Below, one piece after another: positions 33,872-43,659 of a stretch of 64,000 nucleotides of DNA; the first letter of the stretch is position 1, and each line of letters opens with the position of its first letter. The stretch lies in NCBI GenBank assembly GCA_964599885.1, contig CAZRHH010000003.1, positions 60,096-124,095 on the forward strand, given 5' to 3'. A program made the position numbers and the translations under genes. Under the pieces are notes generated by a model. It was given only the letters and a program-made list of their open reading frames with translations, searched no databases and was not told the DNA's origin. The DNA comes from CAZRHH01 sp964599885. GTDB lineage: Bacteria; Chloroflexota; Dehalococcoidia; DSTF01; JACRBR01.

Positions 33872-34399
33872 TCAGCGGGTGAGCACGATTTGCGAACGGA
33901 TCGCAGCCGACCGTCCGGACGGCTGCTGCGTGAGACCCTTCGTCCTTCGCCGCTTCTCGAGGTCGACGTCCGGGAAGTTTGTGTGGAGGCCGGCGCAGTA
34001 CACCCGAGCGGCCGTGATCTTTCCGTTCTTGATCGTGAGCAGGTACACCTGACGCAGCACGCGGGGCTCGCCCTCGACAACCACCCCCTTCGCTTTCGCA
34101 TTCGATACCGAAGGAAGCTTCCACGCTATCTCGCACTCCAGCAGCACCGTTCGCCGCCCGGTGTGCGCCTCGTAGCTATGTTGGACGACCGTGCCAGTTC
34201 CCGGAGTAAACCAGACCTCGATGATGCGCGCCGCAGTGCGAGCGTCGCTCGCCGTCCATCGGCCGCTGGGAGTCCAGGCCTCAAACTCAGCCTCGTCCGA
34301 AAACAGCTTGGCGATCGCCGTGAACTCGCGAGCGCGGATATGGGCAAGCAGTTGCGCGGTGACACTTTGAGAAGGGTCCGGGTTCGCCAACAACCTCAT
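33872..34399 (-). CDS. SnoaL/NTF2-like fold protein
   Basis: A 175-residue soluble protein. The segment LLAHIRAREFTAIAKLFSDE, then FEAWTPSGRWTASDARTAA and a strand-rich half ending LRQVYLLTIKNGKITAARVY fit the cone-shaped SnoaL/NTF2-like fold used by small isomerases, hydrolases and binding proteins. A C-terminal basic tail extends beyond the fold. The function is unknown. It lies 99 bp downstream of the winged-helix operon on the same strand and may be its last member. It is convergent with sdhA. Confidence 0.6.
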   Translation of the reverse strand: MRLLANPDPSQSVTAQLLAHIRAREFTAIAKLFSDEAEFEAWTPSGRWTASDARTAARIIEVWFTPGTGTVVQHSYEAHTGRRTVLLECEIAWKLPSVSNAKAKGVVVEGEPRVLRQVYLLTIKNGKITAARVYCAGLHTNFPDVDLEKRRRTKGLTQQPSGRSAAIRSQIVLTR

Positions 34400-34498
34400 A
34401 CCTGAGTTCCTCGTAGCTAGTGGACCGGGCTGGGGTTAGCGCCGTCGCCCGAAGTGCTAACCCCCAGCGGACCGTCGGCAGGGTCGCTGTGACGCTGG

Positions 34499-34771
34499 TT
34501 AGTGGCCGACGTAGCCTGCGCGTTCGAGAAGCGCCTGCTCGTCCAGTCCGAACGCCTCGGCGAGCGCCCGGACGTCGGAATAGGTGGCGGTTACACGGCC
34601 GTACTCAATGTTTTCCAGCATGGCATGTGAGATGCCCGTCGTCCGCGCGAGCAGGGAGCGAGACAGTCCCGCGCCGATCCGTTGTTCTCGGATGAAGCTG
34701 CCAAACGTCGCCGGGTGGCGCGAGAAAAACGACGGCGGATCTGACCTCATCATCACGGGCCGCTCCCTCAC
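34499..34771 (-). CDS. XRE-family helix-turn-helix protein, small
   Basis: A 90-residue protein that is almost entirely one lambda-repressor-like HTH: FGSFIREQRIGAGLSRSLLA, ARTTGISHAMLENIEYGRVT, then DVRALAEAFGLDEQALLERA. Translation starts at a GTG overlapping the upstream stop (GTGA, 34768-34771), with GAGG 6 bp before. It is the last of six consecutive tiny DNA-binding proteins. It has no ligand domain, so it probably acts as a dimer or with its neighbours. Confidence 0.8.
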   Translation of the reverse strand: MRERPVMMRSDPPSFFSRHPATFGSFIREQRIGAGLSRSLLARTTGISHAMLENIEYGRVTATYSDVRALAEAFGLDEQALLERAGYVGH

Positions 34772-35025
34772 GCATCACCTCGGCGCTGCATCCATTGACG
34801 CTTCACGACGGCGAATCCGGCCGGCTGGTGCCGAATCCTCAGCGTGAAGCCGCCGGGTCCGACCGTTTCGGCCTCGATAAAGCCGTCCCGCACCAGCTCC
34901 GCGATTGCGTCGAGCGTCCGCCTGTGGTCGGCGCCGATTGCGGCACCCATCGAATACACGTTGCATTCGTCGACGGGCTCGTCGACCAGTTGGCGCAAGA
35001 TCTCGTACTTGAGTTCGAGGTTCAT
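34768..35025 (-). CDS. Small winged-helix protein, type C
   Basis: An 85-residue stand-alone winged helix: LKYEILRQLVDEPVDECNVY, MGAAIGADHRRTLDAIAELV, then a wing DGFIEAETVGPGGFTLRIRH. The helix-turn-helix-wing pattern resembles MarR/ArsR-like folds, but the protein belongs to no named family that I recognise. It overlaps the genes on both sides by 4 bp (ATGA and GTGA), so it is co-translated with them. Confidence 0.65.
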   Translation of the reverse strand: MNLELKYEILRQLVDEPVDECNVYSMGAAIGADHRRTLDAIAELVRDGFIEAETVGPGGFTLRIRHQPAGFAVVKRQWMQRRGDA

Positions 35026-35354
35026 CGCGCGCCTTCGCCCTCAATGGCGCCACGGAGAATTTGCTCCGCGCATTCCCGCTGCGAGGGATCGTGAGTCAGG
35101 GAGTACGTCGTGCGCCCGCCGATGTCTGAGCGGACCGCGACAAACCCGCCGCGAACGAGGACGCGCAGGCCCTTGCGTACTTCCGACACGTGGATGCGCA
35201 AGGGCGCCGCAAGATCGGCGGCGATATCGAGTGGCCGGTCGGTGCTCCAGAAGCGCATCAGGAGACGCGGTATGAGTGGGTTTGCCAGGTACGGTTTGAG
35301 CGCCTCATCGATATCCCCTGACTCCGCCGCGCCCGGCTGAGTGGTCTTTACCAA
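35022..35354 (-). CDS. Small winged-helix protein, type B, copy 2
   Basis: A 110-residue winged helix. Translation appears to start at TTG 35354, behind a strong AAGGAGG site. It shares the pattern LMRFWSTDRPLDIAADLAAP, VSEVRKGLRVLVRGGFVAVR, TTYSLTHDPSQRECAEQ with the protein at 35835-36200 (LMWLWHADRPLDAASDVAVS and so on), so the two are clear paralogues. The TTYxLTxDPS wing is unusual. It overlaps type C by 4 bp. Confidence 0.7.
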   Translation of the reverse strand: MVKTTQPGAAESGDIDEALKPYLANPLIPRLLMRFWSTDRPLDIAADLAAPLRIHVSEVRKGLRVLVRGGFVAVRSDIGGRTTYSLTHDPSQRECAEQILRGAIEGEGAR

Positions 35355-35403
35355 GCTGGCCTCCTTCTAGGCGCCTCACCTTCACCGACCGCACACACGT
35401 CAC

Positions 35404-35838
35404 TCACCCTCGTCGCGCCGGTGTTCGTTTGTCGCGGACGTCCTCGAGCAACGTCCTCAGGAACGCCTGGTTCGACAGGCTTTTCGATATGGCGAAGACG
35501 GTGCCGCCGGTGCCTGGGCGCGACACAATAAGACCCTCGTCCAGTAGCGAACTCACCGCCTGCTCGGCATCGGCTGACTCGACCGATAGCGACTCGGCGA
35601 GATCAGCCACGCGTTGCCATGCGTACGGATCCAGTGACAGATGCCTTAGCAGCCCGATCTTGAGTGGTTCCGCTTTGAGGCGCTTGACGCGCTGTGCCAC
35701 CGGTTTTTCGACAGCGGCCTGCTGACGGATCCTTTGTCCGTTAGCTCCACTCGTAGAAGAGTGCGCCGTGCCGTCGCGGCCCGTCTCTTTGCTCGGCGTT
35801 CGCGACGCATCGCCTGGCGGCTTCTGATGTTGAATCAC
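35404..35838 (-). CDS. Small winged-helix protein, type A, copy 2
   Basis: The most likely start is GTG 35838, which overlaps the upstream stop (GTGA) and gives 144 residues; the frame is open to 35907 without another ATG. The N-terminal 60 residues are low-complexity, polar and basic. The C-terminal 85 are a winged helix: QRVKRLKAEPLKIGLLRHLS, WQRVADLAESLSVESADAEQ, SLLDEGLIVSRPGTGGTVFA. It is paralogous to the protein at 36224-36562 (KRIERLAARYSAEPLNLRLL and so on). Confidence 0.65.
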   Translation of the reverse strand: MIQHQKPPGDASRTPSKETGRDGTAHSSTSGANGQRIRQQAAVEKPVAQRVKRLKAEPLKIGLLRHLSLDPYAWQRVADLAESLSVESADAEQAVSSLLDEGLIVSRPGTGGTVFAISKSLSNQAFLRTLLEDVRDKRTPARRG

Positions 35839-36200
35839 CTGCACATCCCCCGATCGATCGCGCTGCGCATGAGTTGGGCTGCTATTAGTCGCGCGGACGG
35901 GTCGCACGTCAGCATGTATGTCGTTTCGCCGTCATGCTGTCGCGCCGTAACGAAACCCTCCAAGACGAGTGAGAGCAATGATCTGCGGACGTCCGACGCG
36001 TGCACACCCAGCGAGACTGCGACATCGCTGGCGGCGTCCAACGGGCGGTCCGCATGCCAGAGCCACATCAGCACTCTGAACAGCAGTTGGTCGTCCTCGT
36101 ACCTACCGAAGAACCGCTCGATGTCTCCGGGCGAGGAGATGTCCTCCTGTGGCATCGCGCTCCCGTCATCGTGTTCGCTCGTCTCTCGTGCCCCCGTCAT
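35835..36200 (-). CDS. Small winged-helix protein, type B, copy 1
   Basis: A 121-residue protein from ATG 36200 with GAGG 7 bp upstream. It has an acidic leader and then the type B winged helix: LFRVLMWLWHADRPLDAASD, VHASDVRRSLLSLVLEGFV, TTYMLTCDPSARLIAAQLMR. It aligns residue for residue with copy 2 at 35022-35354. It overlaps the following type A gene by 4 bp. Confidence 0.7.
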   Translation of the reverse strand: MTGARETSEHDDGSAMPQEDISSPGDIERFFGRYEDDQLLFRVLMWLWHADRPLDAASDVAVSLGVHASDVRRSLLSLVLEGFVTARQHDGETTYMLTCDPSARLIAAQLMRSAIDRGMCR

Positions 36201-36223
36201 CACTCCACCTCGCGTCGTTTGCG

Positions 36224-36562
36224 TTACGCGGACCGATGCTCCTGCGTCGACTCCATATGCCTCGCCACCAACTGCCCCACGACGCCATGCGCGGAAAGAC
36301 CCCGAGCAACGACATACAAGGATCCATTCTTTTCGCCGCGATCCTCCACCAGGCCGTCGCGCGCGAGCGTTTCGAGCGCGCGACGGACAGCGGATGGGCG
36401 CGTGTCCAGCGCCCGTCCGAGATCATCGACGTGGTGAAGCCCGCTCGGCGTGAGCCAGAGTCGTCGCAGGAGCCGGAGGTTCAGCGGCTCGGCCGAGTAC
36501 CGCGCCGCGAGTCGCTCGATTCGCTTCTCCTGTGCCGTCAGTGCCATGTTCGGTCGTACCAT
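36224..36562 (-). CDS. Small winged-helix protein, type A, copy 1
   Basis: A 112-residue winged helix; ATG 36562 lies 8 bp after AAGGAG (ATG 36586 is an alternative). The sequence contains AQEKRIERLAARYSAEPLNL, LHHVDDLGRALDTRPSAVRR and ARDGLVEDRGEKNGSLYVVA. It is followed 23 bp later by type B copy 1, so the order A-B-A-B along the operon arises from duplication of a two-gene unit. Confidence 0.7.
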   Translation of the reverse strand: MVRPNMALTAQEKRIERLAARYSAEPLNLRLLRRLWLTPSGLHHVDDLGRALDTRPSAVRRALETLARDGLVEDRGEKNGSLYVVARGLSAHGVVGQLVARHMESTQEHRSA

Positions 36563-36653
36563 GTCCATTGCTCCTTGCCTGGTCATTGCGGCGACGCCGT
36601 ACTCGATCCGGTCTATCACCACGCCCGTACTGTTGTCCGCGGAATCGGGCCGC

Positions 36654-37019
36654 TTACCTCCGCCCTGCCGGCGCCAGCTCTGCGAGCGGCGGCTCGTCGT
36701 CAAGCGCTCGCAGCGTGTTGCGCGTGTGCGACAGTTGGTTGTTGAAGATGCGCCGCGCGAAGTCGAGCAGGTCGAAGAGGAGCGGGTCACGCACGGAGTA
36801 GTAGACGCTCGTGCCCTCCTTGCGGCCGATAACCACGCCCTTCATGCGGAGGATGGACAGGTGTTGCGAGGCGCTTGATGGCTCGTCATCATCGAGCAGC
36901 ACCTGCAGCTCCGCCACCGTCTTCTCGCCGTCTCTCAGCGCTTCGAGCATCTTGATGCGACCCGGATGCGCGAGGGCCTTGAAGAACTCCGCCTTGAACC
37001 GTCGAAGAGGTTGCTCCAA
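36654..37019 (-). CDS. ArsR-family winged-helix regulator (winged-helix operon)
   Basis: A 121-residue ArsR-like protein: FKAEFFKALAHPGRIKMLEA, SSASQHLSILRMKGVVIGRK (recognition helix), GTSVYYSVRDPLLFDLLDFA, and a helical dimerisation tail. An unusual acidic insert LLDDDEPS sits just before the recognition helix. It has no cysteine, so metal sensing through thiolates is unlikely. It is closely related to the ArsR protein at 30190-30558, which shares the QHLSIL core and the FARRIFNNQ/AARAIFENQ tail. It is second in the operon. Confidence 0.85.
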   Translation of the reverse strand: MEQPLRRFKAEFFKALAHPGRIKMLEALRDGEKTVAELQVLLDDDEPSSASQHLSILRMKGVVIGRKEGTSVYYSVRDPLLFDLLDFARRIFNNQLSHTRNTLRALDDEPPLAELAPAGRR

Positions 37020-37033
37020 TTAGACATTCCTTT

Positions 37034-37786
37034 CTATCCGCGCGGTGTCGCCCGCTGTCGAGCAGCGAGCGAGATCAACTGGACTGTCGTTTCGAGAGGG
37101 AGTCGGTCCGAACGCACCGTCAGGTCATACGCGCACGGATCGTCGAATCTCTGACTGAAGAAGTGGCGAACGAATGCACGCTGATCGCGGTCCTCCTCGG
37201 ATGCCAGTCGCGCCGCGTCGGTTCTTGACACGCCTGTTGTGCGCATTACAGAGCTGACGCGGTATTCGAGCGGCGCGCACACGTACACCCGCAGCGTTCG
37301 CTCGCCAGCCTTAACGACAGCCTCGCTGCCGCATCCGAAGATCACAACATTGCCCGCGGACGCTATGCGGCCGACGACGGACGTGAGCGTGGCTGCATAG
37401 CGGCGGTCGTCCAGCCGCTCGATATTGAACGGTTCACGGTCGGCATCGATGCGCGGCCGCCCGAGCGGGTATTCCGGTACGCCTACTGGAGGCACAAATA
37501 CCGAGTCAGCCGCCGCCATCGCCGCGACGATGCCGCGCAGCGCCGAATCGATGCGTCCGCGGATGCCGGACGGGCAACGGCCCCGGCGCTCCAGTGCTTC
37601 GAAGCTCACGCCTAACTCACGGGCTGCGTCGCGGAGGATCTCGTCCTCTGCGTACGAGAGTCGCAGTGTGCAGGCGACGGCCATCGCGATGTCGCGGGCG
37701 CCACTGCCCAGGGAGCCGGAGACGGCGATAGCAGGCAGATCGCGCAACTCGGACGGGCGATGGATCGTGCCAACAGTTGACGACAT
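37034..37786 (-). CDS. Cytidylate kinase-like family protein
   Basis: A 250-residue protein, first gene of the operon. The N-terminus has the P-loop variant IAVSGSLGSGARDIAMAVA instead of a regular GxxGxGK[ST], as in cytidylate kinase-like proteins that differ from Cmk. The segments LRLSYAEDEILRDAARELGV, GNVVIFGCGSEAVVKAG and LRVYVCAPLEYRVSSVMRTT, with HFFSQRFDDPCAYDLTVRSD at the end, match that family. A nucleoside-phosphate kinase activity is possible but the true substrate is unknown. Its link with regulators suggests a signalling or modifying role. Confidence 0.75.
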   Translation of the reverse strand: MSSTVGTIHRPSELRDLPAIAVSGSLGSGARDIAMAVACTLRLSYAEDEILRDAARELGVSFEALERRGRCPSGIRGRIDSALRGIVAAMAAADSVFVPPVGVPEYPLGRPRIDADREPFNIERLDDRRYAATLTSVVGRIASAGNVVIFGCGSEAVVKAGERTLRVYVCAPLEYRVSSVMRTTGVSRTDAARLASEEDRDQRAFVRHFFSQRFDDPCAYDLTVRSDRLPLETTVQLISLAARQRATPRG

Positions 37787-37804
37787 TGGAGGTCTGCCTT
37801 GCTA

Positions 37805-37830
37805 CCTAGCAATATTACAATTACGCTAGG
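37805..37830 (-). promoter_or_regulatory. Palindromic operator/promoter of the winged-helix operon
   Basis: CCTAGC (37805-37810) and GCTAGG (37825-37830) form a perfect inverted repeat around an AT-rich 14-bp centre, 18 bp before the first start codon. On the minus strand TTGCCT, 17 bp, TAATTG (with TAATAT nearby) could be -35 and -10 boxes, and the palindrome covers the -10. Autoregulation by one of the operon's own DNA-binding proteins is plausible. Confidence 0.5.
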
Positions 37831-38234
37831 CTCGGCCGCAAGGCAACGGCCCTCCAATCTCCGGACATCTGGGCTCACCAGGTGTTGGAAAGATGGAGAT
37901 TCAATCGTCAGACGAACGGGTGGGTGAGCTAGGCGAACGTGAATGTTGTTCGACGGCACACCCGGAACATCCAGCTCCCGAAAGCGCGCTCGACGTTCGC
38001 AGTCTGCGGCGTGTGGGGCGGGCCGCGCCCGCAGCTTGGTGCTGGTTGCCGCGCGGCTGTTGCACGTCGGACTCATGGCGCTCGACCTGCGAAGGGGGGG
38101 TGCCCTGGTCGTCCTCGGCGAAGCGAGTTTCCGCGAGATGGGCACCGCGAGGGACATCGCGAGTCCCTCTACGCACCCGCTGCGTGGGGCCGCCGTGAGT
38201 TTCCGCAAGTCCGGCTTAAACTTGGAGGCACGCG
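37831..38234. other. Gene-free stretch
   Basis: No convincing gene. Several overlapping open frames on both strands have no recognisable protein features. The last 15 bp hold the ribosome-binding site (GGAGG, 38224-38228) of the small gene at 38235. Confidence 0.4.
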
Positions 38235-38408
38235 ATGACGGATGACCGCGAGTTGCAGCAACAAGGTTCGCAGCATGCCGGCGAACGCAGGGAGCGATTC
38301 ATCGATAGTTATGGTTTCTTCGCATTGTTGGTGATGTCGTGCTTTGGCATCGCCATCGCCCTTGAAATCGTCGGGCTGGTGGCACCCGCTTGGCTTGGCG
38401 CCGGCTGA
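38235..38408 (+). CDS. Small single-helix membrane protein (57 aa)
   Basis: ATG 38235 follows a clear GGAGG site by 6 bp and the frame stops at TGA 38406-38408. The product has a polar, charged N-terminus (MTDDRELQQQGSQHAGER) and one membrane helix (FFALLVMSCFGIAIALEIVG) ending LVAPAWLGAG. There is no homologue I can name. The ribosome-binding site and the clean helix make it likely to be real. Confidence 0.6.
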   Translation: MTDDRELQQQGSQHAGERRERFIDSYGFFALLVMSCFGIAIALEIVGLVAPAWLGAG

Positions 38409-38678
38409 GCGATGTCGCGCTAACTTTGCGCACAGATTGGCTGCGCCTGCGTGGCAGAATTTGCGCGGGCCGAACGTTGAGGGGGAGCCTAAGCAATTGC
38501 TCACGGGCAGGGACACAGTGTCGCAGAGTTTGTTTCAGGTCGAAGCTGAGGTCCGACTGCTGAACACCTACGGCGCGGAATTCGGCCAGGGATATTACCT
38601 CGGGCGGCCGGTCCCGCTCGACGTGGGCGCGGTCAAGGGTGAGCGGCCGCCGAAACTTCACGAGCACATGGCATCCGT

Positions 38679-39209
38679 TCAACGACGCTGCCCGCGAACC
38701 GCTCTTCTCGACGACGCCGACGTGGCACGCTGGGCGTTCGGATGTGTGTGTTCCACGTCGTCACGGTGGGTCGCAACCGTACCCGCGTTCCCGGCTGCAC
38801 TAATCTTGGTCCGCGGCGTTGGGATCGGGAACCTTGAGATCAATGGATACACCGACGTGCCCCCTTCCACCTTGAGCAACGCGCTACAGGTCACGCTCCC
38901 GCCGAGCGTTCTGATACGTTCGCACCAGCGAGCGGCATCTCGCCGCGACAGGTAGCCGAGCGTCTCTCCGCGCAAAGTTGATACGCGCACGGCGATCGCG
39001 TCGTAGTTGGTCGGTTTGCACTCCAGACGCACCGGCACGATCGTCCGGCCTTTACTGTCGGTCTTGGACTGCCGCCGAACAGAGGTAAGCGTTCCTTGGA
39101 ACTGAGATTCGCCGACAACGGGCATGGTGAATTCACCACGGTGGGCGTCCGTTACATCGTGGGGTGAATTGGTCTTTTCCGATCTGAATAGCTTGTTCAG
39201 CCAACTCAT
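38679..39209 (-). CDS. HIRAN-like domain protein
   Basis: A 176-residue protein. Residues about 28-105 look like a HIRAN domain: FTMPVVGESQFQGTLTSVRR, IVPVRLECKPTNYDAIAVRV and TLRGETLGYLSRRDAARWCE. HIRAN domains bind DNA ends or modified DNA and occur in helicases or as stand-alone proteins in mobile DNA. The C-terminus is a variable strand-rich tail and then a basic low-complexity end. It lies next to an IS481 remnant and a restriction-modification locus, which fits a mobile or defence setting. The 270 bp between 38409 and 38678 hold no gene. Confidence 0.6.
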   Translation of the reverse strand: MSWLNKLFRSEKTNSPHDVTDAHRGEFTMPVVGESQFQGTLTSVRRQSKTDSKGRTIVPVRLECKPTNYDAIAVRVSTLRGETLGYLSRRDAARWCERIRTLGGSVTCSALLKVEGGTSVYPLISRFPIPTPRTKISAAGNAGTVATHRDDVEHTHPNAQRATSASSRRAVRGQRR

Positions 39210-39309
39210 GGAACTGCTCGCGATGCTCAGAGACCCGCCCGATGCGGCAATGTACCAGCGCGATGTTCACGAGGACGTGCGACGCGGCCGCGACGCGTGA
39301 CAAAACTAT

Positions 39310-39450
39310 TTACTGACCGCACCACTTTCTGACCGTTTGGCGCGAGACACCCACCATCTCGCCAATGCGCTCCTGGGTATAACCCGCTCGCTGGAGTTGA
39401 ACGAGGTGAAGTCTGCCGATCGGGGTCAGCCGTGCGTTACGATGAGCCAT
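39310..39450 (-). pseudogene. IS481-family transposase, N-terminal fragment
   Basis: 46 codons from ATG 39450 to TAA 39310-39312, starting MAHRNARLTPIGRLHLVQLQ and including the helix-turn-helix IGEMVGVSRQTVRKW. This is the conserved start of IS481-type transposases; the DDE catalytic core is missing. It is therefore the remnant of an insertion sequence, not an active element. Confidence 0.75.
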
Positions 39451-39509
39451 AGAGAGTGTTCCTTTCGACTGTGTGCTTTAGACACCCACAGCCGACTCGA
39501 ACACTCTCT
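39451..39509. repeat. Inverted repeat AGAGAGTGTTC / GAACACTCTCT
   Basis: Perfect 11-bp arms at 39451-39461 and 39499-39509 around a 37-bp loop, directly upstream of the transposase start codon. It may limit read-through transcription into the IS or be part of the element's end. Confidence 0.6.
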
Positions 39510-39540
39510 TTGTGTCAATAACGTCTTTGAACAGTACACC

Positions 39541-40481
39541 TAGTGGTGGCGACGCACAGGGCAGCTTTGCAATGCCGATTTATCAGAAGTTCGTTCGAGC
39601 CGCGAAGAGTCTTGACCCGAAGCATATCGTCATGGTTACGCCGTCCAGGTGGTTCGCGGGAGGGCGAGGACTCGATGCGTTTCGCTCGGAAATGCTTGCC
39701 GACACGCATATTCGGGAACTAGTTGACTTCCCAAACGCAACGGAGGTCTTCCCCGGCATGGACATCTCCGGCGGTGTTTCGTACTTCCTTTGGGACCGCT
39801 CGCACGACGGGCCGTGCAACGTTCAGACGTTCAGCGGCGGTGTGTCTAGCGGAATCGTTGCGCGTCGACTCGACGCTTACGACGTGTTCGTTCGCTACAA
39901 CACGGGGGTCTCGATTCTTGAGAAGGTTTGGCCGAACGGCGTCCACGTTGCTGAGTCGCTAGCCGTCAAGGTATCACCGACACAACCGTTCGGTCTGCGG
40001 ACGTCGTACCGCGGCGCACCCACGCCGAAACGGCTGGAGACTCCCGTTGCACTGCGATCCAGCGACGGGGAATCATGGATCGGTCGCCGTGACATTCCTC
40101 GGAATGACGCCTGGATCGATGAGTGGAAGGTCATCCTCGGGCTTGCCTATGGCGAGCGCGGTCCGTTCCCATACTGGATTACTTCGGCGCCCGAGATCCT
40201 TGGGCCAGGGACGGCGTGTACAGAAACGTACCTAGTTATCGATCGCTTCGACAGCGAGGCCAAGCCAAAGTGCTTACGAGCTACCTCCGCACGCGATTTG
40301 TTAGGTTCTTGCTCTCTCTCCAGAAGTACACACAGCACCTCTATAGTGAACGCTTCTCGTTCGTGCCAGATCTCCCAATGAATCAGACATGGACGGACAA
40401 GGAGCTTTACAAGAAGTACAGCATCACCGAGGACGAGATCGCCTTCATCGAGTCGATGGTTCGTCCGATGAGCGATAGGTG

Positions 40482-40482
<1 letters not shown>
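39541..40482 (+). pseudogene. Eco57I-type DNA methylase, 5'-truncated and frameshifted
   Basis: The homology starts at SGGDAQGSFAMPIYQKFVRA, the segment that normally follows the NPPY catalytic motif, so the SAM-binding and catalytic half is gone. It continues through IVMVTPSRWFAGGRGLDAFR and FPNATEVFPGMDISGGVSYF. At about 40255-40270 the frame shifts: before it reads ETYLVIDRFDSEAKPK, after it VLTSYLRTRFVRFLLSLQKY to ELYKKYSITEDEIAFIESMV and TGA 40480-40482. The loss abuts an IS481 remnant. Without the catalytic half the protein cannot methylate DNA. Confidence 0.82.
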
Positions 40483-43037
<2,555 letters not shown>

Positions 43038-43170
43038 AGAGGTCGCTTCCGGGACCAACCTTTTATGCGCCAGCCGGCGCCGGAATCGATGCATCTACTT
43101 ACGGTCGCTCGCCGCTAGGCAGAAAGGTCGATGATCCTCTTCGAGTCCATCATTCGTTACGTTCGTTGCG

Positions 43171-43383
43171 GTGAATCCCGATGGTACTCCGACTGGAGCT
43201 GGCAACATTATCCTGACGACGAACAATGGAGGGCAAGGACAGGTACAGTTTGATTTTCACTCGGTAGCGGCCGCGGGTCTGACGTCGGGCAGGATGTTCG
43301 ATGTCGTGTTCCGGCTGGTCGATGACTCGGCAAACCCGGCTACGCTACTGTTGGGCGAATGTAGTACGGTGACGGTAGAGTAG
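43171..43383 (+). pseudogene. Possible C-terminal fragment of a secreted beta-rich protein
   Basis: 70 codons beginning at GTG 43171. The sequence (TGAGNIILTTNNGGQGQVQF, then FRLVDDSANPATLLLG and a final STVTVE) looks like the last strands of an extracellular beta-sandwich. It has no signal peptide, no good ribosome-binding site and no N-terminal domain, so I read it as a decayed remnant. The rest of 43038-43546 shows no gene. Confidence 0.35.
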
Positions 43384-43546
43384 GGCTAATACACTCCGGA
43401 GATCCGCTGCCCCACCCGACCTCGTCACAACTGAACGAACATCGGCATGACGACGTCCGTGTGGTTGTCGCTGCCGACGACGCGGATGGCGCTGTAGCAC
43501 ACGCCGTAGTCGACAGCCGCCAAGCGAGCCGCTAAGGAGAGGTCTG

Positions 43547-43593
43547 CTTCCCAAGCAGAGGGTCGTGGGTTCGAGTCCCATCTCCCGCTCCAA
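43547..43593 (+). repeat. 3' fragment of tRNA-Gly(CCC), att-like copy 2
   Basis: Identical over 47 bp to 21583-21629. Here the anticodon stem is also complete (TCTGC-TTCCCAA-GCAGA, 43543-43557), so the copy keeps a few more tRNA bases, but the D arm and 5' acceptor strand are absent. The bases after CCA differ from copy 1. It marks the right edge of the 22-kb segment. Confidence 0.8.
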
Positions 43594-43659
43594 CCCTTAT
43601 ATAGATGAATGAAGGGCCCGCCACGCGGTCGTCAATCCCCGGTGCGCTACGCTCCTGGG

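Larger units (their letters stand above)
39310..39541 (-). mobile_element. IS481-like insertion sequence remnant (one end)
   Basis: Comprises the transposase fragment and about 90 bp upstream, including TGTGTGCTTTAGACACCCAC and the 11-bp inverted repeat at 39451-39461/39499-39509. The outer edge is placed near 39541 because Eco57I-methylase homology starts immediately after it. The other end of the element is lost. Confidence 0.55.

Noticed and set aside
39512..40381. A 289-residue intact methylase
   Set aside because: The first ten codons come from the IS end and the last 35 are out of phase; the true C-terminus lies in the frame ending at 40482.
43345..43593. Minus-strand frame beginning EREMGLEPTTLCLGS
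   Set aside because: This is the familiar spurious translation of a tRNA 3' end read backwards; the same happens at 21522-21822. It is not a protein.
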